Assembly (NCBI RefSeq): GCF_000525855.1
Contig: NZ_AODE01000019.1
Coordinates: 62,001-126,000, forward strand
Source of the DNA: Listeria cornellensis FSL F6-0969
GTDB lineage: Bacteria; Bacillota; Bacilli; Lactobacillales; Listeriaceae
Reading direction: 5' to 3'
DNA length: 64,000 bases
Below the pieces are notes generated by a model. It was given only the letters and a program-made list of their open reading frames with translations. It was not told the origin of the DNA and made no database searches. Both the position numbers and the translations under genes were made by a program. This document shows, one piece after another, positions 21,942 to 35,286 of the stretch. How positions within the stretch are numbered: position 1 is the stretch's first letter; each line of letters begins with the position of its first letter.

Positions 21942-23336
21942 CTACCTTCTTTTAAGCGTTTTTTCATCTCTTCGACTTGTTTGTCAAGCGTCGATTTTTC
22001 ACGGACCGTCATTTCTTTCTCGACTGGTTGCACTTCTTCCTTGTCAAACCAATCTGGCAAAATTTCTTTGCGACCCGTCTGATTGAATTTACGGTTGTTA
22101 TTGCGATAATTAGTAGGAGGTTTCTGCGTACCTTCTTCTTGTAGTTTTTTATATTTTTCATGCTCAGCCCAAGCCATTTCCATCGCTTCTTTGGCCGTCT
22201 GTACTTTTTTGCGTTTCCAGTGAGCTGCGATAGTCATCATGTAGTTTTTGGAAATTTTACCATCTAATCGAAGCAAAACATATTCAATCAATACGTTCAT
22301 GACTGGAATCGGTAAATTTTGTTGCGCCAAGACTTCATCAATGACTTTGAGGTCCGTCTCTGCGGGCACTGCCCCATCGCTAATATCGACCATCAATTGA
22401 TACGGCGTCACGTTTTCTAAATAATAAGCGAGCGCTTCTGTATCCGTCGCACCTTCTTGTGGCTGAGAATCCTGTAACGCGGCTTTCGGCTCTGTTTTTG
22501 CTTTTAATTCTGGCAAACGATTATTCTGTAACTGATAGCCATCGCGTACAATTTTGCGCAAATAATCTAAATCCAGCGAACCATCGGCTTGCACCGCTCG
22601 ATACAAATAGTGCACCATATCGAGCTCTTCCACCGCATAAATCGCGTGTAACTTCAAAATACAGGCACGAACTTCTTCCGTCACCGCATTTCGCGATAAC
22701 ATTGTTGGCGATAAACTTTGAAGCATCACCGCAAAATCAAATGCCTTATCATCAAGCGTGACGCCTCGTGATACCGCGCGCCCAACAGGTTCGCCGTTTG
22801 CAACTGTACTCACCGGCAAATCGCTCCCACTAAACGTCTCAAATACATCTTGAAATGAACGCGTCACCTCATCGAAACCTTCTTCGGGCATCGGCTCATC
22901 GGAAAAAAAGCGACGTAATCGTTGGTACTGTGCGTTTCCAATTTTGCTATATAAATAAATGTTCAGTAAGCCATCGGAAAAAAATTGCTCGGGAGAAAGC
23001 GGTGCTGCCATTTCATATATGTAATGTCGGGATTCGCCGGTTGTTTGCACGAAACTTCGCAACAAGCCGAGTCCCTCTAATTTCAACCGAGCTTGGAAGA
23101 GGTTCGCTAGGCTGATTCCGAGCAGATTTAGCAATTGGGTATGACTATGACTCTCGGACCAAAGACGGTTTTCCTCCACCTCTGTGACAAGCGTGTCGTA
23201 GAGCGCCAAACATTCTGCTCCCATTAGCGGCTGATATAAAAAAAGTCATAATTTTGCGGTCTTTCTCCGATAAAACCCCATTTGCCTTCACTTGATAGCT
23301 ATCGACCGGCTGTAACTCCATCCAAAATTCTGCCAC
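21938..23336 (-). CDS. dnaB: replication initiation and membrane attachment protein DnaB (one apparent frameshift)
   Basis: Firmicutes-type DnaB, a DnaD-like helicase-loading protein, about 465 residues with two DnaB/D domains and a basic C terminus. GTG at 23336 follows AGGTGA. The A7 run at 23238-23244 breaks the frame after K-I-M-T-F; with six bases it continues L-Y-Q-P-L-M-G-A-E-C-L-A-L-Y. Operon order nrdR-dnaB-dnaI matches Bacillus and Listeria. Confidence 0.93.
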
Positions 23337-23351
23337 TCTACTTCACCTTTC

Positions 23352-23822
23352 TTACTCCTGTTTTGTCTTATTCATTAAATCTTTGAGTTCATCTACAAAA
23401 ACGCTAATATCTTTGAACTGGCGGTATACAGAGGCAAATCGCACATAGGCAACCTCATCTAAAACAGCCAATTTATCCATTAATTTTTCCCCAATCAAAT
23501 GCGAAGATACTTCACTTTCACCGATGCTTCGTAATTCGCGTTCGACTGCGTTCACAACGTCTTCCAGCTGCTCCACAGAAACTGGTCGTTTTTCACATGC
23601 ACGAATGAGACCACGTAATATTTTCTCTCTGGCAAATTCTTCGCGAACACCATCTTTTTTGACGACGATGAGCGGGCTTTCTTCTACCTTTTCGAATGTT
23701 GTGAAGCGAAAGCCGCACGTTTCGCATTCTCTGCGACGTCGAATGGAATTGCCATCATCCGCCGGTCTTGAATCCACAACGCGTGAGCTATTGCCTTTAC
23801 AAGATGGACATTTCATTGTCAT
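23352..23822 (-). CDS. nrdR: transcriptional repressor NrdR
   Basis: Zinc-ribbon/ATP-cone repressor of ribonucleotide reductase genes. The 156-residue protein opens M-T-M-K-C-P-S-C with a second pair C-E-T-C-G-F-R-F, followed by an ATP-cone domain (about 50-140) starting [11 protein letters not shown]. Length and motifs are standard. It leads into dnaB in the same direction. Confidence 0.96.
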   Translation of the reverse strand: MTMKCPSCKGNSSRVVDSRPADDGNSIRRRRECETCGFRFTTFEKVEESPLIVVKKDGVREEFAREKILRGLIRACEKRPVSVEQLEDVVNAVERELRSIGESEVSSHLIGEKLMDKLAVLDEVAYVRFASVYRQFKDISVFVDELKDLMNKTKQE

Positions 23823-23880
23823 CCACTCCTATTTTATGTGATTACTTTTCCCTAGTATACCACGACTACCGCCAAAGCTT

Positions 23881-24486
23881 CTACTTTGAAAAGGTGCGGA
23901 TCAGCGCGCTTACTTGTTGTTCTGTTTCGGCTAAACTTTGCGAATTATCAATCACAATATCTGCCAGCTTTATTTTTTCAGATAGCGGTAATTGACTGGT
24001 GATTCTAGCTTGCGCCTCGCTTTTCGTTAAATTATTCCGCCTCATCAAGCGCTCTAATTGCGTCTGTTCGTCCACAAAAACAACCACGACCGTATCTACC
24101 ATTTCTTGCAGCTTACTTTCTATCAAAAGTGGAATATCAAAAACGATAATCTCGTGTCCAGCGGCTATCCATCGATCTCGCTCAACCAGCATCCAACGTC
24201 TGACAAGCGGGTGCACAATCGCATTTAGTGCCTCTCGTTTCTCGCTGTCATGAAAAATAATGCTGCCCAACTTCTGCCGATCAAGCTCCCCGTCCTCTTG
24301 AAAAACCTCCGCGCCAAAAGTGGCTCTGATTTGCTTCGCGCCTTCTGTGCCGGCCTCGACAACTTTCCTAGCAGCGATATCCGCGTCAACGATCGGAAAA
24401 CCTGCATCGTGAAGCATTTGACTAACCGTACTTTTCCCACTCGCAATTCCACCTGTCAAACCGATAATATAAGCCATCCGCATCAC
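23881..24486 (-). CDS. coaE: dephospho-CoA kinase
   Basis: Last step of CoA synthesis. P-loop G-L-T-G-G-I-A-S-G-K-S-T near residue 10, D-A-D lid residues in P-I-V-D-A-D-I-A-A-R. About 198-201 residues depending on which of the closely spaced starts is used: a GTG at 24486 directly abuts the mutM stop, and an ATG nine bases on (M-A-Y-I-I-G-L-T) is also plausible. Confidence 0.95.
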   Translation of the reverse strand: MMRMAYIIGLTGGIASGKSTVSQMLHDAGFPIVDADIAARKVVEAGTEGAKQIRATFGAEVFQEDGELDRQKLGSIIFHDSEKREALNAIVHPLVRRWMLVERDRWIAAGHEIIVFDIPLLIESKLQEMVDTVVVVFVDEQTQLERLMRRNNLTKSEAQARITSQLPLSEKIKLADIVIDNSQSLAETEQQVSALIRTFSK

Positions 24487-25309
24487 CTATTTCTGACATG
24501 TCGGGCAAAAATGCGTGCCCCTGCCGTTCAGTTTGATTTTCACGATTGGCGTGCCGCATACAGGACACGGATTATCTTTTTCGCCGTAGACTTGCAGTTT
24601 ATCCTGGTAACCGCCAATCTTTCCTTGCGAATTCACGTACGTACGAATGGTTGAGCCGCCAAGCGCTACCGCCTCTGCCATAATTGATTTTGTGCTTTCG
24701 TAGAGTCGCGTAATTTCTGCTGGCTTTAGTGTGTTCGCAGGACGTTCTGGAAGCACTCTCGCTTGGAAACAAATCTCGTCTGCGTAAATATTCCCAATGC
24801 CTGCGACAAGGCTCTGGTCCAATAACACTGTTTTGACGGCGCGACCTGATTTTTTTTAACTTCGTCGCAAAAGCGGTTTTTTCGAACGTTGCGGAAAGTG
24901 GTTCTGGTCCGAGTTTTTGAATGGATTTTGTGAGTCCTTCTTGCCCTTTTAATACGAGTTCCATCGTGCCAAATTTGCGGACGTCGAGATAGCGCAGTTC
25001 TGTGTTATCCGTGAAATGGAACGTGACGTGTGTGTGCTTGTCCACCGGATCTGTCGCATTATTGAGACGGTATTTGCCCTCCATGCGCAAATGCGATAAA
25101 AGCGTGCCGTCCGTTGTGTCAATCAGCAGAAATTTGCCGCGACGACGAACGGCTTCTATTTTTTGCCCAATCATATTGCCAACAAATTGTTCTGCCGGCA
25201 TGCCGACGATCATCTTTGGAACGCCGACGATAACTTGATCGATTTCTTTTCCTATAACAAGTTCGGCGAGTGTTGCCCGAACATTTTCTACTTCTGGTAA
25301 TTCTGGCAT
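24487..25309 (-). CDS. mutM: formamidopyrimidine-DNA glycosylase (one apparent frameshift)
   Basis: Excises 8-oxoguanine and FaPy. Mature N terminus P-E-L-P-E-V-E supplies the catalytic proline and glutamate; K near residue 57 lies in R-R-G-K-F-L; helix-two-turn-helix D-Q-S-L-V-A-G-I-G-N-I-Y; zinc finger C-P-V-C...C-P-T-C at the end. The T8 run at 24850-24857 breaks it after K-L-K-K; with seven bases it is 273 residues. Lies between polA and coaE as in related genomes. Confidence 0.95.
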
Positions 25310-25330
25310 GATTTTAACCCCTTACTTCTG

Positions 25331-27959
25331 TTATTTCGCGTCGTACCATGTATTTCCGAAAGAACTATCGACTTTTAGCGGCACAGAGAGCTCTACAGCA
25401 TTCTCCATCACATCTGGAACAATTTCTTCGAGTTTCGCGATTTCGCTTTCTGGTGCTTCAAAAATGAGCTCATCATGTACTTGGAGTAGCAAGCGCGCTT
25501 CGAGTTTCTCCGAGATAAGACGGTCGTTCATGAGAATCATCGCTTTTTTGATAATATCGGCGGCACTCCCTTGAATCGGCGTGTTCATCGCGGTTCTTTC
25601 GGCAAATCCGCGAACGTTGAAGTTGCGACTCGTGATTTCAGGAATATAACGGCGACGGTGCAAAATCGTTTCCACATAACCCTTTTCCTTCGCAGAACGC
25701 ACAATTTCTTCCATGTACTCTTTTACACCAGGATAGCTCGCAAAATAACGATCGATAAAATCGCGTGCGTCTTTTCGAGTGATACCCAAATTCTGTGACA
25801 AACCGTAATCACTAATACCATACACGATGCCAAAATTAACGGCCTTCGCTTGGCGGCGCATCAATGAATCGACTTCTTCCTGCTCCACGTGGAAAACGTC
25901 CATCGCTGTTTTGGTATGGATATCATAATCGTGTTTGAAGGCATATTGTAGGTTTTCATCTTCTGAAATATGCGCCAAAACGCGTAATTCAACTTGCGAA
26001 TAATCCGCAGAAAAAATCTTCCAACCAGGTTCAGATGGGACAAAGACTTGACGAATTTTGCGTCCTTCTTCCAAACGAATCGGGATATTTTGCAGATTAG
26101 GGTCAACAGAACTCAAACGACCTGTTTGCGCCAGTGTCTGGTTAAAGCGCGTGTAAACTTTTTGTGTATCTTGATGCGTCACTTTTAGCAATCCTTCGAT
26201 GTAGGTTGATTGAAGCTTGCCAAGTTGACGGTACATGAGAATGCTTTCAATGATTGGATGTGAGCCTGCCAATTTTTCCAAAACGTCAGCGGATGTAGAA
26301 TAGCCTGTTTTCGTTTTCTTTTCTGCTGGGAGTCCTAGATTTTCGAATAGGATAACGCCTAGTTGTTTCGGCGAGTTGATATTAAACTCCGAGCCCGCAT
26401 AGTCATGAATCGTTTTTTCAAGTTCGCTTAACCGGCCTGCCAACTCAACTTTCATAGCTTCTAGACGTGCCGTGTCCACTTTGACGCCATACATTTCCAT
26501 TTTCGCTAAGACCTTGGATAGCGGTAATTCGAGGTCTTCAAATAAGCCTAACTGCTCATTGTTTTCGAGTTCCGTACGCATTTTTTTTCTCTAATTCTGA
26601 AACTGCGACAACCTTACGCGCCAAATGTTCCGCAACGATTGCTTCTTCTGGAATCGCGCGTTTTGCCCCTTTTCCGTACACTAATTCATCCGTTTTCACC
26701 GCGTCGAAATCGTGGCTGAATGCTACACTCGCAAAGTCTCCAATCGTGTCGGACGGGTTGAGTAAGTAAGAAGCTAGCATAATATCGAATTCGATGCCAT
26801 CGACCGCAATATCAAATTTGGAAAGTCCAACAATGGTTTTCTTCGCATCATATACGACTTTCTCTTTTTTAGGTTCTTCCAGCCACGTTTTCAGCGCTGG
26901 AGACTTCGTGAGCGCATCCGCATTCGCGAAAAATGTGCCCGCTTCCGAATGAAAAGCCATCCCGATAAAAGGCGCCGTATGGTAGTTATCGTTATCCAAT
27001 TCGACATAAATCGCGGTTTTATCGCTCAGATGTGCGGCCGTAATCTCATCTACTATTTCAAACGAGAGACTTTCCATCTCTTTCTCAGGTTCGCTTGATT
27101 CCCCCTGTATATTTTTTAAAAGTGTCGCAAAACCAAGTTCTTTCAGTAGTGGCACCACTTTTTCTGTATCATAGCCAGTGTATTTCAGATCCGCGACTTT
27201 GATTTCTAGCGGCGAATCCGTGTTAATCGTCGCCAATTCTTTACTCATGATTGCTGATTCCTTATTATCCATTATTTTTTCTTGTAGCTTTTTACCAGAA
27301 ATCTGATCAGCGTTGGCTAGTACTTCTTCCACCGTACCAAATTGGTGTAGTAATTTTAATGCCGTTTTCTCACCGACACCAGGAATTCCAGGAATATTAT
27401 CGGAAGCATCGCCCATTAAGCCCTTCATATCAATGATTTGCTCCGGCGTAAGATCATATTTTTCTTTCAAACTCGCCGGTGTATTTTGCTCCATGTCCGT
27501 GATACCTTTTTTCGTAATATACACCGTCGTTTTATCGCTCGCAAGCTGGGTTAAATCGCGATCTCCCGTAATCACAACGACCTCTAGCCCATCTTTTTCG
27601 GCGTGTTTTGTAATCGTTCCAATAATATCATCCGCCTCGTAATTCGGCAGTTCATAGCGCGGAATCGAATACGCATCCAACAACTCACGAATAAACGGAA
27701 ACTGCTCAGACAGCTCACTTGGCGTCTTCTGGCGTCCACCTTTATACTCTTTATACTGACTATGTCGAAAAGTCGTTTTCCCCGCATCAAAAGCCACCAA
27801 TACGTGGTCCGGTTGCTCTTTTTCCAACACATTCATAATCATCATCGCAAAACCATATACAGCATTCGTGTACACACCTTTATCATTACTCAAAAGCGGC
27901 AATGCGTAAAAGGCACGATTCGCGATACTATTTCCATCAATTAGTACAAGTTTATTCAC
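25331..27959 (-). CDS. polA: DNA polymerase I (one apparent frameshift)
   Basis: Repair and Okazaki-fragment polymerase, 875 residues repaired. N-terminal 5'-3' exonuclease (about 1-290), a middle domain lacking an obvious proofreading site as in other Bacillales, then the polymerase with motif A D-Y-S-Q-V-E-L-R, motif B R-R-Q-A-K-A-V-N-F-G-I-V-Y-G, motif C L-Q-V-H-D-E-L. The T8 run at 26581-26588 splits it after S-E-L-E-K-K; seven bases restore K-M-R-T-E-L-E. Confidence 0.96.
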
Positions 27960-28035
27960 AGGGATTCCTCCTCAAAATTTAGCGCTCATTATGTCCATTT
28001 TAACATAGAAACACTGAATGCGCCTTTATTCAGAC

Positions 28036-28095
28036 ACACAAAAAAACCATGTTTTGAAACAGGAGTCACACATTCTCTCCCACTTCAAAACACGG
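28036..28095 (-). terminator. intrinsic terminator after icd
   Basis: A 12-bp stem (28047-28058 with 28084-28095, one mismatch) with a 25-base loop, followed on the minus strand by T7 (28040-28046), 13 bases past the icd stop. Confidence 0.8.
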
Positions 28096-28108
28096 TATCA
28101 TGTATCGC

Positions 28109-29377
28109 TTAAAAATTACGAATCAAGGCATCTGCAAACTCAGAACATTTCACTTCTGTCGCGCCGTCCATTAAACGTGCGAAATCGTAAGTAACCGTTT
28201 TGTCAGCGATTGTTTTCTCCATCGATTTAATAATCAAAGCTGCCGCCTCGCCCCATCCGATATGCTCAAGAAGCAACGTCCCAGAAAGAATAACCGAGGA
28301 CGGATTTACTTTGTCAAGGTTCGCGTATTTCGGAGCCGTACCATGTGTCGCCTCAAAAATGGCATGTCCTGTCAAATAGTTAATATTCGCACCAGGCGCA
28401 ATACCAATACCGCCAACTTGAGCCGCCAACGCGTCGGAAATATAATCCCCATTCAAGTTCATTGTCGCCACAACGTCAAATTCTGCTGGACGTGTTAAAA
28501 TCTGTTGCAAGAAAATATCCGCAATCGAATCTTTGACTAAGATTTTGCCTGCTGCAAGTGCCGCGTCTTGCTTCGCATCAGCCGCATCAACACCGTCTGC
28601 TTCCACGATACGATCATACTCAGACCAAGTAAAGACTTTATCGCCAAATTCGCGCTCTGCAAGGTCATAGCCCCACGTTTTAAACGCGCCTTCTGTGAAC
28701 TTCATAATATTTCCTTTATGCACAAGTGTTAATGATTTGCGGTTTTCTTTTATCGCGTACTCAATCGCCGCACGAACTAAACGCTCTGTTCCTTCTTTAG
28801 AAACTGGTTTCACGCCAATTCCAGATGTTTCAGGGAAACGAATTTTATTTACACCAAATTCATCGCGCAAGAAAGCAATCAATTTCTTCGCTTCATCACT
28901 GCCTTCTTTAAACTCAATCCCAGCATAAATATCCTCTGTATTCTCACGGAAAATGACCATATCTGTATCCTCAGGACGCTTCACCGGAGAAGGAACCCCT
29001 GTAAAATAGCGAACTGGACGCAGACATACGTATAAATCCAATTCTTGACGTAGCGCCACGTTTAGCGAACGAATCCCACCACCGATTGGCGTTGTAAGTG
29101 GTCCTTTAATCGCGATTAAGTATTCATCAATTGTATCGAGTGTTGCTTGTGGTAGCCATTCCCCCGTTTGTTTGAATGCTTTTTCACCTGCCAGAACCTC
29201 TCGCCAATCGATTTTTTTCTCGCCATTATATGCTTTTTCAACAGCCGCATCGAGTACGCGCTTAGACGCACGCCAAATGTCTGGACCTGTGCCATCGCCT
29301 TCGATAAACGGAATCACTGGATTATTTGGCGTTTTTAAAACACCATCTACTACTTGAATTTTTTCACCTTGTGTCAA
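28109..29377 (-). CDS. icd: isocitrate dehydrogenase (NADP)
   Basis: Oxidative decarboxylation of isocitrate to 2-oxoglutarate. Start set at TTG 29377 ([10 protein letters not shown]) behind GAGGGGG, giving 422 residues; a longer in-frame reading to 29458 overlaps citZ without a site. Substrate residues in [12 protein letters not shown] and Y-V-C-L-R-P, and catalytic [10 protein letters not shown] are visible. Operon with citZ, 22 bases apart. Confidence 0.95.
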   Translation of the reverse strand: MTQGEKIQVVDGVLKTPNNPVIPFIEGDGTGPDIWRASKRVLDAAVEKAYNGEKKIDWREVLAGEKAFKQTGEWLPQATLDTIDEYLIAIKGPLTTPIGGGIRSLNVALRQELDLYVCLRPVRYFTGVPSPVKRPEDTDMVIFRENTEDIYAGIEFKEGSDEAKKLIAFLRDEFGVNKIRFPETSGIGVKPVSKEGTERLVRAAIEYAIKENRKSLTLVHKGNIMKFTEGAFKTWGYDLAEREFGDKVFTWSEYDRIVEADGVDAADAKQDAALAAGKILVKDSIADIFLQQILTRPAEFDVVATMNLNGDYISDALAAQVGGIGIAPGANINYLTGHAIFEATHGTAPKYANLDKVNPSSVILSGTLLLEHIGWGEAAALIIKSMEKTIADKTVTYDFARLMDGATEVKCSEFADALIRNF

Positions 29378-29399
29378 ATTAATTTCCCCCTCGTAATTT

Positions 29400-30521
29400 T
29401 TAGTCCCGTTCTGTGACAGGAATATAGTCTCTTGAATCTGGGCCCACATAAATAGCACGCGGACGAATCAAGCGGTTATCGCGGTATTGTTCAAAGATAT
29501 GCGCCAACCAACCAGATACGCGACTCATCGCAAAAACGAGCGTAAACAAGTCGTGATCGATATTAAGCGCGTGATAGACAGATGCCGAATAAAAATCGAC
29601 ATTTGGTTTCAAGTGTTTAAATTCCCAAACTGCCTCTTCTACTTCCGCCGAAATATCGTAGTATTCTGGTTCGCCTTTTTTCTCTGTAAGCTTACGAGCC
29701 ATCTCTTTCAAATGCATCGCACGCGGGTCGCCACCTTGATAAACACGGTGTCCAAAGCCCATAATCTTCTCTTTGTTATCGATCTTATTTTGGATATATT
29801 CGCGCGCATGACCTTGTTCTTTAATTTCTTCAATCATATCGATCACTCGCTCATTCGCACCACCATGAAGCGGTCCTTTAAGCGCACCAATCGCAGCGGT
29901 TACGCCAGAATAAACATCGGATAACGTCGCCACACAAACACGCGCAGTAAACGTAGATGCGTTGAACTCATGATCGGCATGCAACACAAGCGCCTTATTC
30001 ATCGCTTCGATTTCCAAATAAGTCGCATCTTCGCCAGTCAACATATATAAAAAGTTCGCTGCCATGCTCAAATCATCGCGCGGCGGAATCGGATCCAAAC
30101 CACGACGAATCCGTGAAAATGCTGCCACAATCGTCGGCATCTTCGCCTGCAAACGAATCCCTTTACGGTAAACAGCCTCCCCGTCATCCATCTCCGCTTC
30201 CGTATCAAAAACGCCGAGCATCGAAACCGTAGTCCGCAAAACGCTCATCGGATGTAATTTTTGGTGATGCTGTAAGCGCAAACTCGTAATAATCGTCTCT
30301 GAAACCGCCATATTTTCACGAATTTCGCCCGTAAATTTCGCCAAATCTTCCGCATTCGGCAAGCGTAAATGCCACAGTAAATAAATAACCTCTTCAAATG
30401 TCGCATTACTCTCCATCAGATCATCAATGCCATAACCAACATATGTCAGCATGTCATCTAAAATAGAACTAATCGACGTCTCCGCAACATATACATTCTC
30501 CAAACCTCTTGAAACCGTCAT
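29400..30521 (-). CDS. citZ: citrate synthase
   Basis: Condenses acetyl-CoA and oxaloacetate. 373 residues from ATG 30521 ([10 protein letters not shown]) behind GGGGG. Conserved P-L-H-G-G-A-N-E, the G-F-G-H-R-V-Y catalytic histidine region, and D-F-Y-S-A-S-V near the C terminus. Paired with icd; no malate dehydrogenase gene follows, as usual in Listeria with its incomplete cycle. Confidence 0.96.
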   Translation of the reverse strand: MTVSRGLENVYVAETSISSILDDMLTYVGYGIDDLMESNATFEEVIYLLWHLRLPNAEDLAKFTGEIRENMAVSETIITSLRLQHHQKLHPMSVLRTTVSMLGVFDTEAEMDDGEAVYRKGIRLQAKMPTIVAAFSRIRRGLDPIPPRDDLSMAANFLYMLTGEDATYLEIEAMNKALVLHADHEFNASTFTARVCVATLSDVYSGVTAAIGALKGPLHGGANERVIDMIEEIKEQGHAREYIQNKIDNKEKIMGFGHRVYQGGDPRAMHLKEMARKLTEKKGEPEYYDISAEVEEAVWEFKHLKPNVDFYSASVYHALNIDHDLFTLVFAMSRVSGWLAHIFEQYRDNRLIRPRAIYVGPDSRDYIPVTERD

Positions 30522-30585
30522 TATTTTTCCCCCTAACAATATAAAATTTAGCGTTATCTGCTATGTAATTGTCTTTTTTGATAAT

Positions 30586-31048
30586 TTACTTAAATAAAGC
30601 TACACCTTGCATAAGCACATAGGCAATTCCTGCTGCAATGACTGGTCCTGCCGCAACCCCACGGAATAGTACCACAGCTAAAATCGTACCAAAAACAAGT
30701 GAAACCGTCACTTGTGGGTCTACCGCCATATAACCGACGCCCTTTTTTTGCCAAGATAGAAACAGCGATCCCCGCTAGCAAGCCAATCCAACCAGCCGCT
30801 GATTTAAAGGAATCGATTAAGTCTTTAAAACCAATTTGTCCCGTCGCAATTGGAATCAGGATTGCAACCGTAATCACCGTTACGCCCCAATTTATTCCTC
30901 GCGATTGAATCGTTTCCATAATTCTGCCATCCACATGGAAAAGTTTCAGCAAAATCACAACGGCAACCGCAATGATTAACGAGTTATTTTTTGCTAGTAA
31001 TCCAAGTCCGAGAAATAGTAGTAAAAATAGCATACTTTCTGTAAACAA
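30586..31048 (-). CDS. DUF441 family membrane protein (one apparent frameshift)
   Basis: Small hydrophobic protein with about four membrane segments and typical wording [14 protein letters not shown] near the start, matching the DUF441/YtwI family of unknown function that neighbours citZ in Listeria. The T7 run at 30743-30749 breaks it after I-L-A-K-K; with six bases it reads [14 protein letters not shown] and stops at 30586, 153 residues. TTG at 31048 matches the family start M-F-T-E-S-M. Confidence 0.85.
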
Positions 31049-31171
31049 AAAGAACAAACCTTTCCTTCTGAGAAAACGTCAGATTAGTTGTATTATAACA
31101 CATCTGCACCCCTTGATGTAAAGCGATACTTATTGTATATCTGAAAATAGATAAGAAAAGTCAATGACCTG

Positions 31172-31553
31172 TTATTTCATGTCGAAATAGGTAAAGTTAC
31201 CTTGGCTCATTCGGCGTTCTATCCACCGATTGATACGTGGTTTTATCCATGAGCGTATGAGTGGTAGGAATAGGAGAAGTCCGCAGATAGATGTGATAAT
31301 GCCTGGGATAACGAGTAGGAATCCAGCCAAGAGCAGGCAAACCGTGTCTAGTAGATATGGTGAGATTGTTTTTCCTTCGTGCATGTTTTGAGTGAGTCCG
31401 CGCCATAAGCGTTTGACGATGAATACGCCGAATACTGTGGAGGCGATTTGGATGAAGAGTAATGGCCAGAAGCCAATCCATTGGAATAGGAGGATGTAGG
31501 TGAGCAGTTCGATTACGCCGTATGCCGCCCAGTAGTAGATTATTTTTTTTCAA
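31172..31553 (-). CDS. fxsA: FxsA family membrane protein (one apparent frameshift)
   Basis: Four-helix membrane protein of the FxsA family (E. coli FxsA relieves phage T7 exclusion by F plasmid; role in Firmicutes unknown). The C-terminal G-F-L-L-V-I-P-G-I-I-T motif is the family signature. TTG at 31553 follows AGGAGGT. The T8 run at 31543-31550 shifts the frame after two codons; with seven bases it reads K-K-I-I-Y-Y-W-A-A-Y and totals 126 residues. Confidence 0.88.
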
Positions 31554-31620
31554 AATGGTGACCTCCTTTGTGTGGTTTCTTTTTATTATAACGTAATTTT
31601 GGAGAAATGAGAAAGATTAG

Positions 31621-31664
31621 AAAAACCAGATCGGCATCCGGGTTAGGGATTGTGATCTGGTTTT
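31621..31664. terminator. bidirectional terminator-like hairpin upstream of fxsA
   Basis: A 9-10-bp stem (about 31623-31632 and 31654-31663) flanked by A-rich sequence on one side and T-rich on the other, so it could act on both strands. It lies between the pyk 3' region and fxsA. Confidence 0.65.
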
Positions 31665-31686
31665 GTGTTTTTAGTTTAGAGTAGCT

Positions 31687-31818
31687 CGTGACTTGCGCCT
31701 TCGGATCCAGCTTTGTTGTGGTTCTTGAATTGCTTTTTAGAACCTCAATATGCAGTTGAATGCAATGAAGCTGCCTTCCTTGGGTTGCGTCGTGACTCGC
31801 GCCTCCGGATCCAGCTTC
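31687..31818. repeat. pair of 28-base direct repeats in the pyk-fxsA gap
   Basis: Two copies at 31687-31714 and 31791-31818 agree in 25 of 28 positions (core GGATCCAGCTT with a CGTGACT start); all three differences are T against C. The 330-base gap has no credible gene. A hairpin at 31942-31962 below the pyk stop may end pyk transcription, but its T tail is weak. Confidence 0.7.
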
Positions 31819-31999
31819 GAAAGCCAGACCCTCGAAATTTTCGTGCCCTCCGCAAAAACCAAGAACAGGTTTTCACTGCGGCCCCTAACAAATAAAAGGT
31901 TGTCAGTCTCGCATTGCTCAACTGCCTATTGATTCACTAAATCAAACCAAACAACGGTTTGAAAGTTCATCAACATAACGGGCTTCCTCAGCTTTTCTA

Positions 32000-33758
32000 T
32001 TAATGAGTCGCCGTTTTACCATTGTAAACATTACCTTGGCGTGCGTCGACAGTCACTGTTTCGCCGTCTTTGACAAGGTCTGTTGCGTTTGTTGCGCCTA
32101 CGATTACTGGAATTCCTAGTGTGATTCCAACAACGGCTGCGTGGCTAGTTAGGCCGCCTTCTTCTACAACTACTGCTGCACTCTTCTCGAATGCTGGCAA
32201 CATTTCTTTGTCTGTCGTTTTCACAACAAGAATGCCACCTTCTATAGCTTTTTCTAATGCTTCTTTATTCGATTTAGCAACAACTGCTTGACCGATAACG
32301 GAAGTCGAACCAATTCCGTGACCTGATACTGCTTTGTCGCCGATTAATTGAATTTTCATTAGGTTGGTTGTACCGGATTCTGTAACTGGAACACCGGCAG
32401 TGATGATGATTAGGTCGCCTTGTTTTGCAAGTCCTGATGCTAGGGATTCTTTTACTGCAAGGTCGAACATGTCATCTGTATTTGCAATTGGTTCTGCTAG
32501 ACGTGGGTATACGCCCCATACTAGCGAAAGTCCGCGACATACGCGTTCGTTGAATGTTACTGCTAGGATATGTGATTTTGGACGGTATTTCGAGATCATG
32601 CGTGCTGTGTGACCACTTTGCGTTGTTGCAACGATTGTGTGTACGTTCAAATTGCGCGCTGTGTGACCAACTGCTTGACCAATGGCTTCTGTCATATCAG
32701 AATTTTGGTGCGCTTTTAAGGCAAATTTATCTTGAGCTACTAGGGCTTCTTCCGCACGTAACGCAATTTTAGTCATCATTTGTACGGATTCTACTGGATA
32801 GTCCCCAGCTGCTGTTTCACCGGAAAGCATGATTGCATCTGTACCATCAAAAATGGCATTGGCTACATCACTTGCTTCTGCGCGAGTTGGGCGCGGGTTG
32901 CGTTGCATAGAATCTAACATTTGTGTTGCTGTAATAACCGGTTTTGCAAGCTTATTACATTTTTTGATTAGTTGTTTTTGTACAATCGGAACCTCTTCAG
33001 CAGGAATTTCAACGCCTAGGTCACCACGAGCAACCATTAGACCTTGAGATACTTGTAGGATTTCGTCGATATTGTCAACGCCCTCTTGGTTCTCAATCTT
33101 AGGAATAATTTGAACGTGTGTTGCATTGTTTTCTTCTAGAATTTTTGTGATTTCAAGAACGTCTGTTGCGCGACGAACGAATGATGCCGCGATAAAGTCG
33201 ATTCCTTGTTCTAGACCGAAACGGATATCGTTCGCATCTTTTTCTGTAATACCAGGTAGGTTAATCGATACGTTTGGCACGTTCACGCCTTTTTTTATTT
33301 TTAAGTACGCCTGGGTTTTGAACATATGTTACTAGTTCACGGTTTGCAGCGTCTTTTTCGATAACTTCAAGACCAATTAGGCCGTCATCTAAAAGAATTG
33401 TTGAACCGATTTCTACGTCATCAAATAGTTCTGTGTATGTTACGGAGAATTTTTCTTTTGTTCCAAGGACTTCTTCCATTGCTACACGAACAGTGTCCCC
33501 TTTTGCAAATTCTAATTTCCCATTTTCCATGTTATTTGTGCGGATTTCAGGGCCTTTTGTATCAAGTAAAATCGCTACTTCTGTTCCCGTAATTTTGACA
33601 GCTTCACGAATATTTTTGATACGCGCGCCGTGCTCTTCATAATCACCATGTGAAAAATTAAGACGACATACGTTCATACCTGATTCGATTAATTGTACTA
33701 ATGTTTCTACCGTTTCACTTGCAGGTCCAATCGTACAAACAATTTTAGTTTTTTTCAT
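32000..33758 (-). CDS. pyk: pyruvate kinase (one apparent frameshift)
   Basis: Makes pyruvate and ATP from phosphoenolpyruvate. 585 residues repaired, the long Bacillus-type form with an extra C-terminal PEP-utiliser-like domain ([12 protein letters not shown] near residue 535). Conserved [10 protein letters not shown] start, [10 protein letters not shown] and [11 protein letters not shown]. The T7 run at 33290-33296 breaks it after L-K-N-K-K; six bases restore G-V-N-V-P. Forms the glycolytic pair with pfkA upstream. Confidence 0.96.
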
Positions 33759-33996
33759 CTTTTATACTCCTCCTAAGAATACCTATTCATTCATTACTTA
33801 TTATAAACGCATCCGCCCTATTTTACCAGTAACTTCACTAGCGTACAAGGGTTTTGTGAATTTATGCGCATGTTGACAAGACTTTCTATTCTTTTTTAGG
33901 CACGCTTTTATGTAGCCAGTTTTCATGCCTATTTTCATTTTAATCCGTAGGAAGAGGCTTCTAAGTTATGCAAAACTAGAAACCTCTATCGTTGTA

Positions 33997-35286
<1,290 letters not shown>

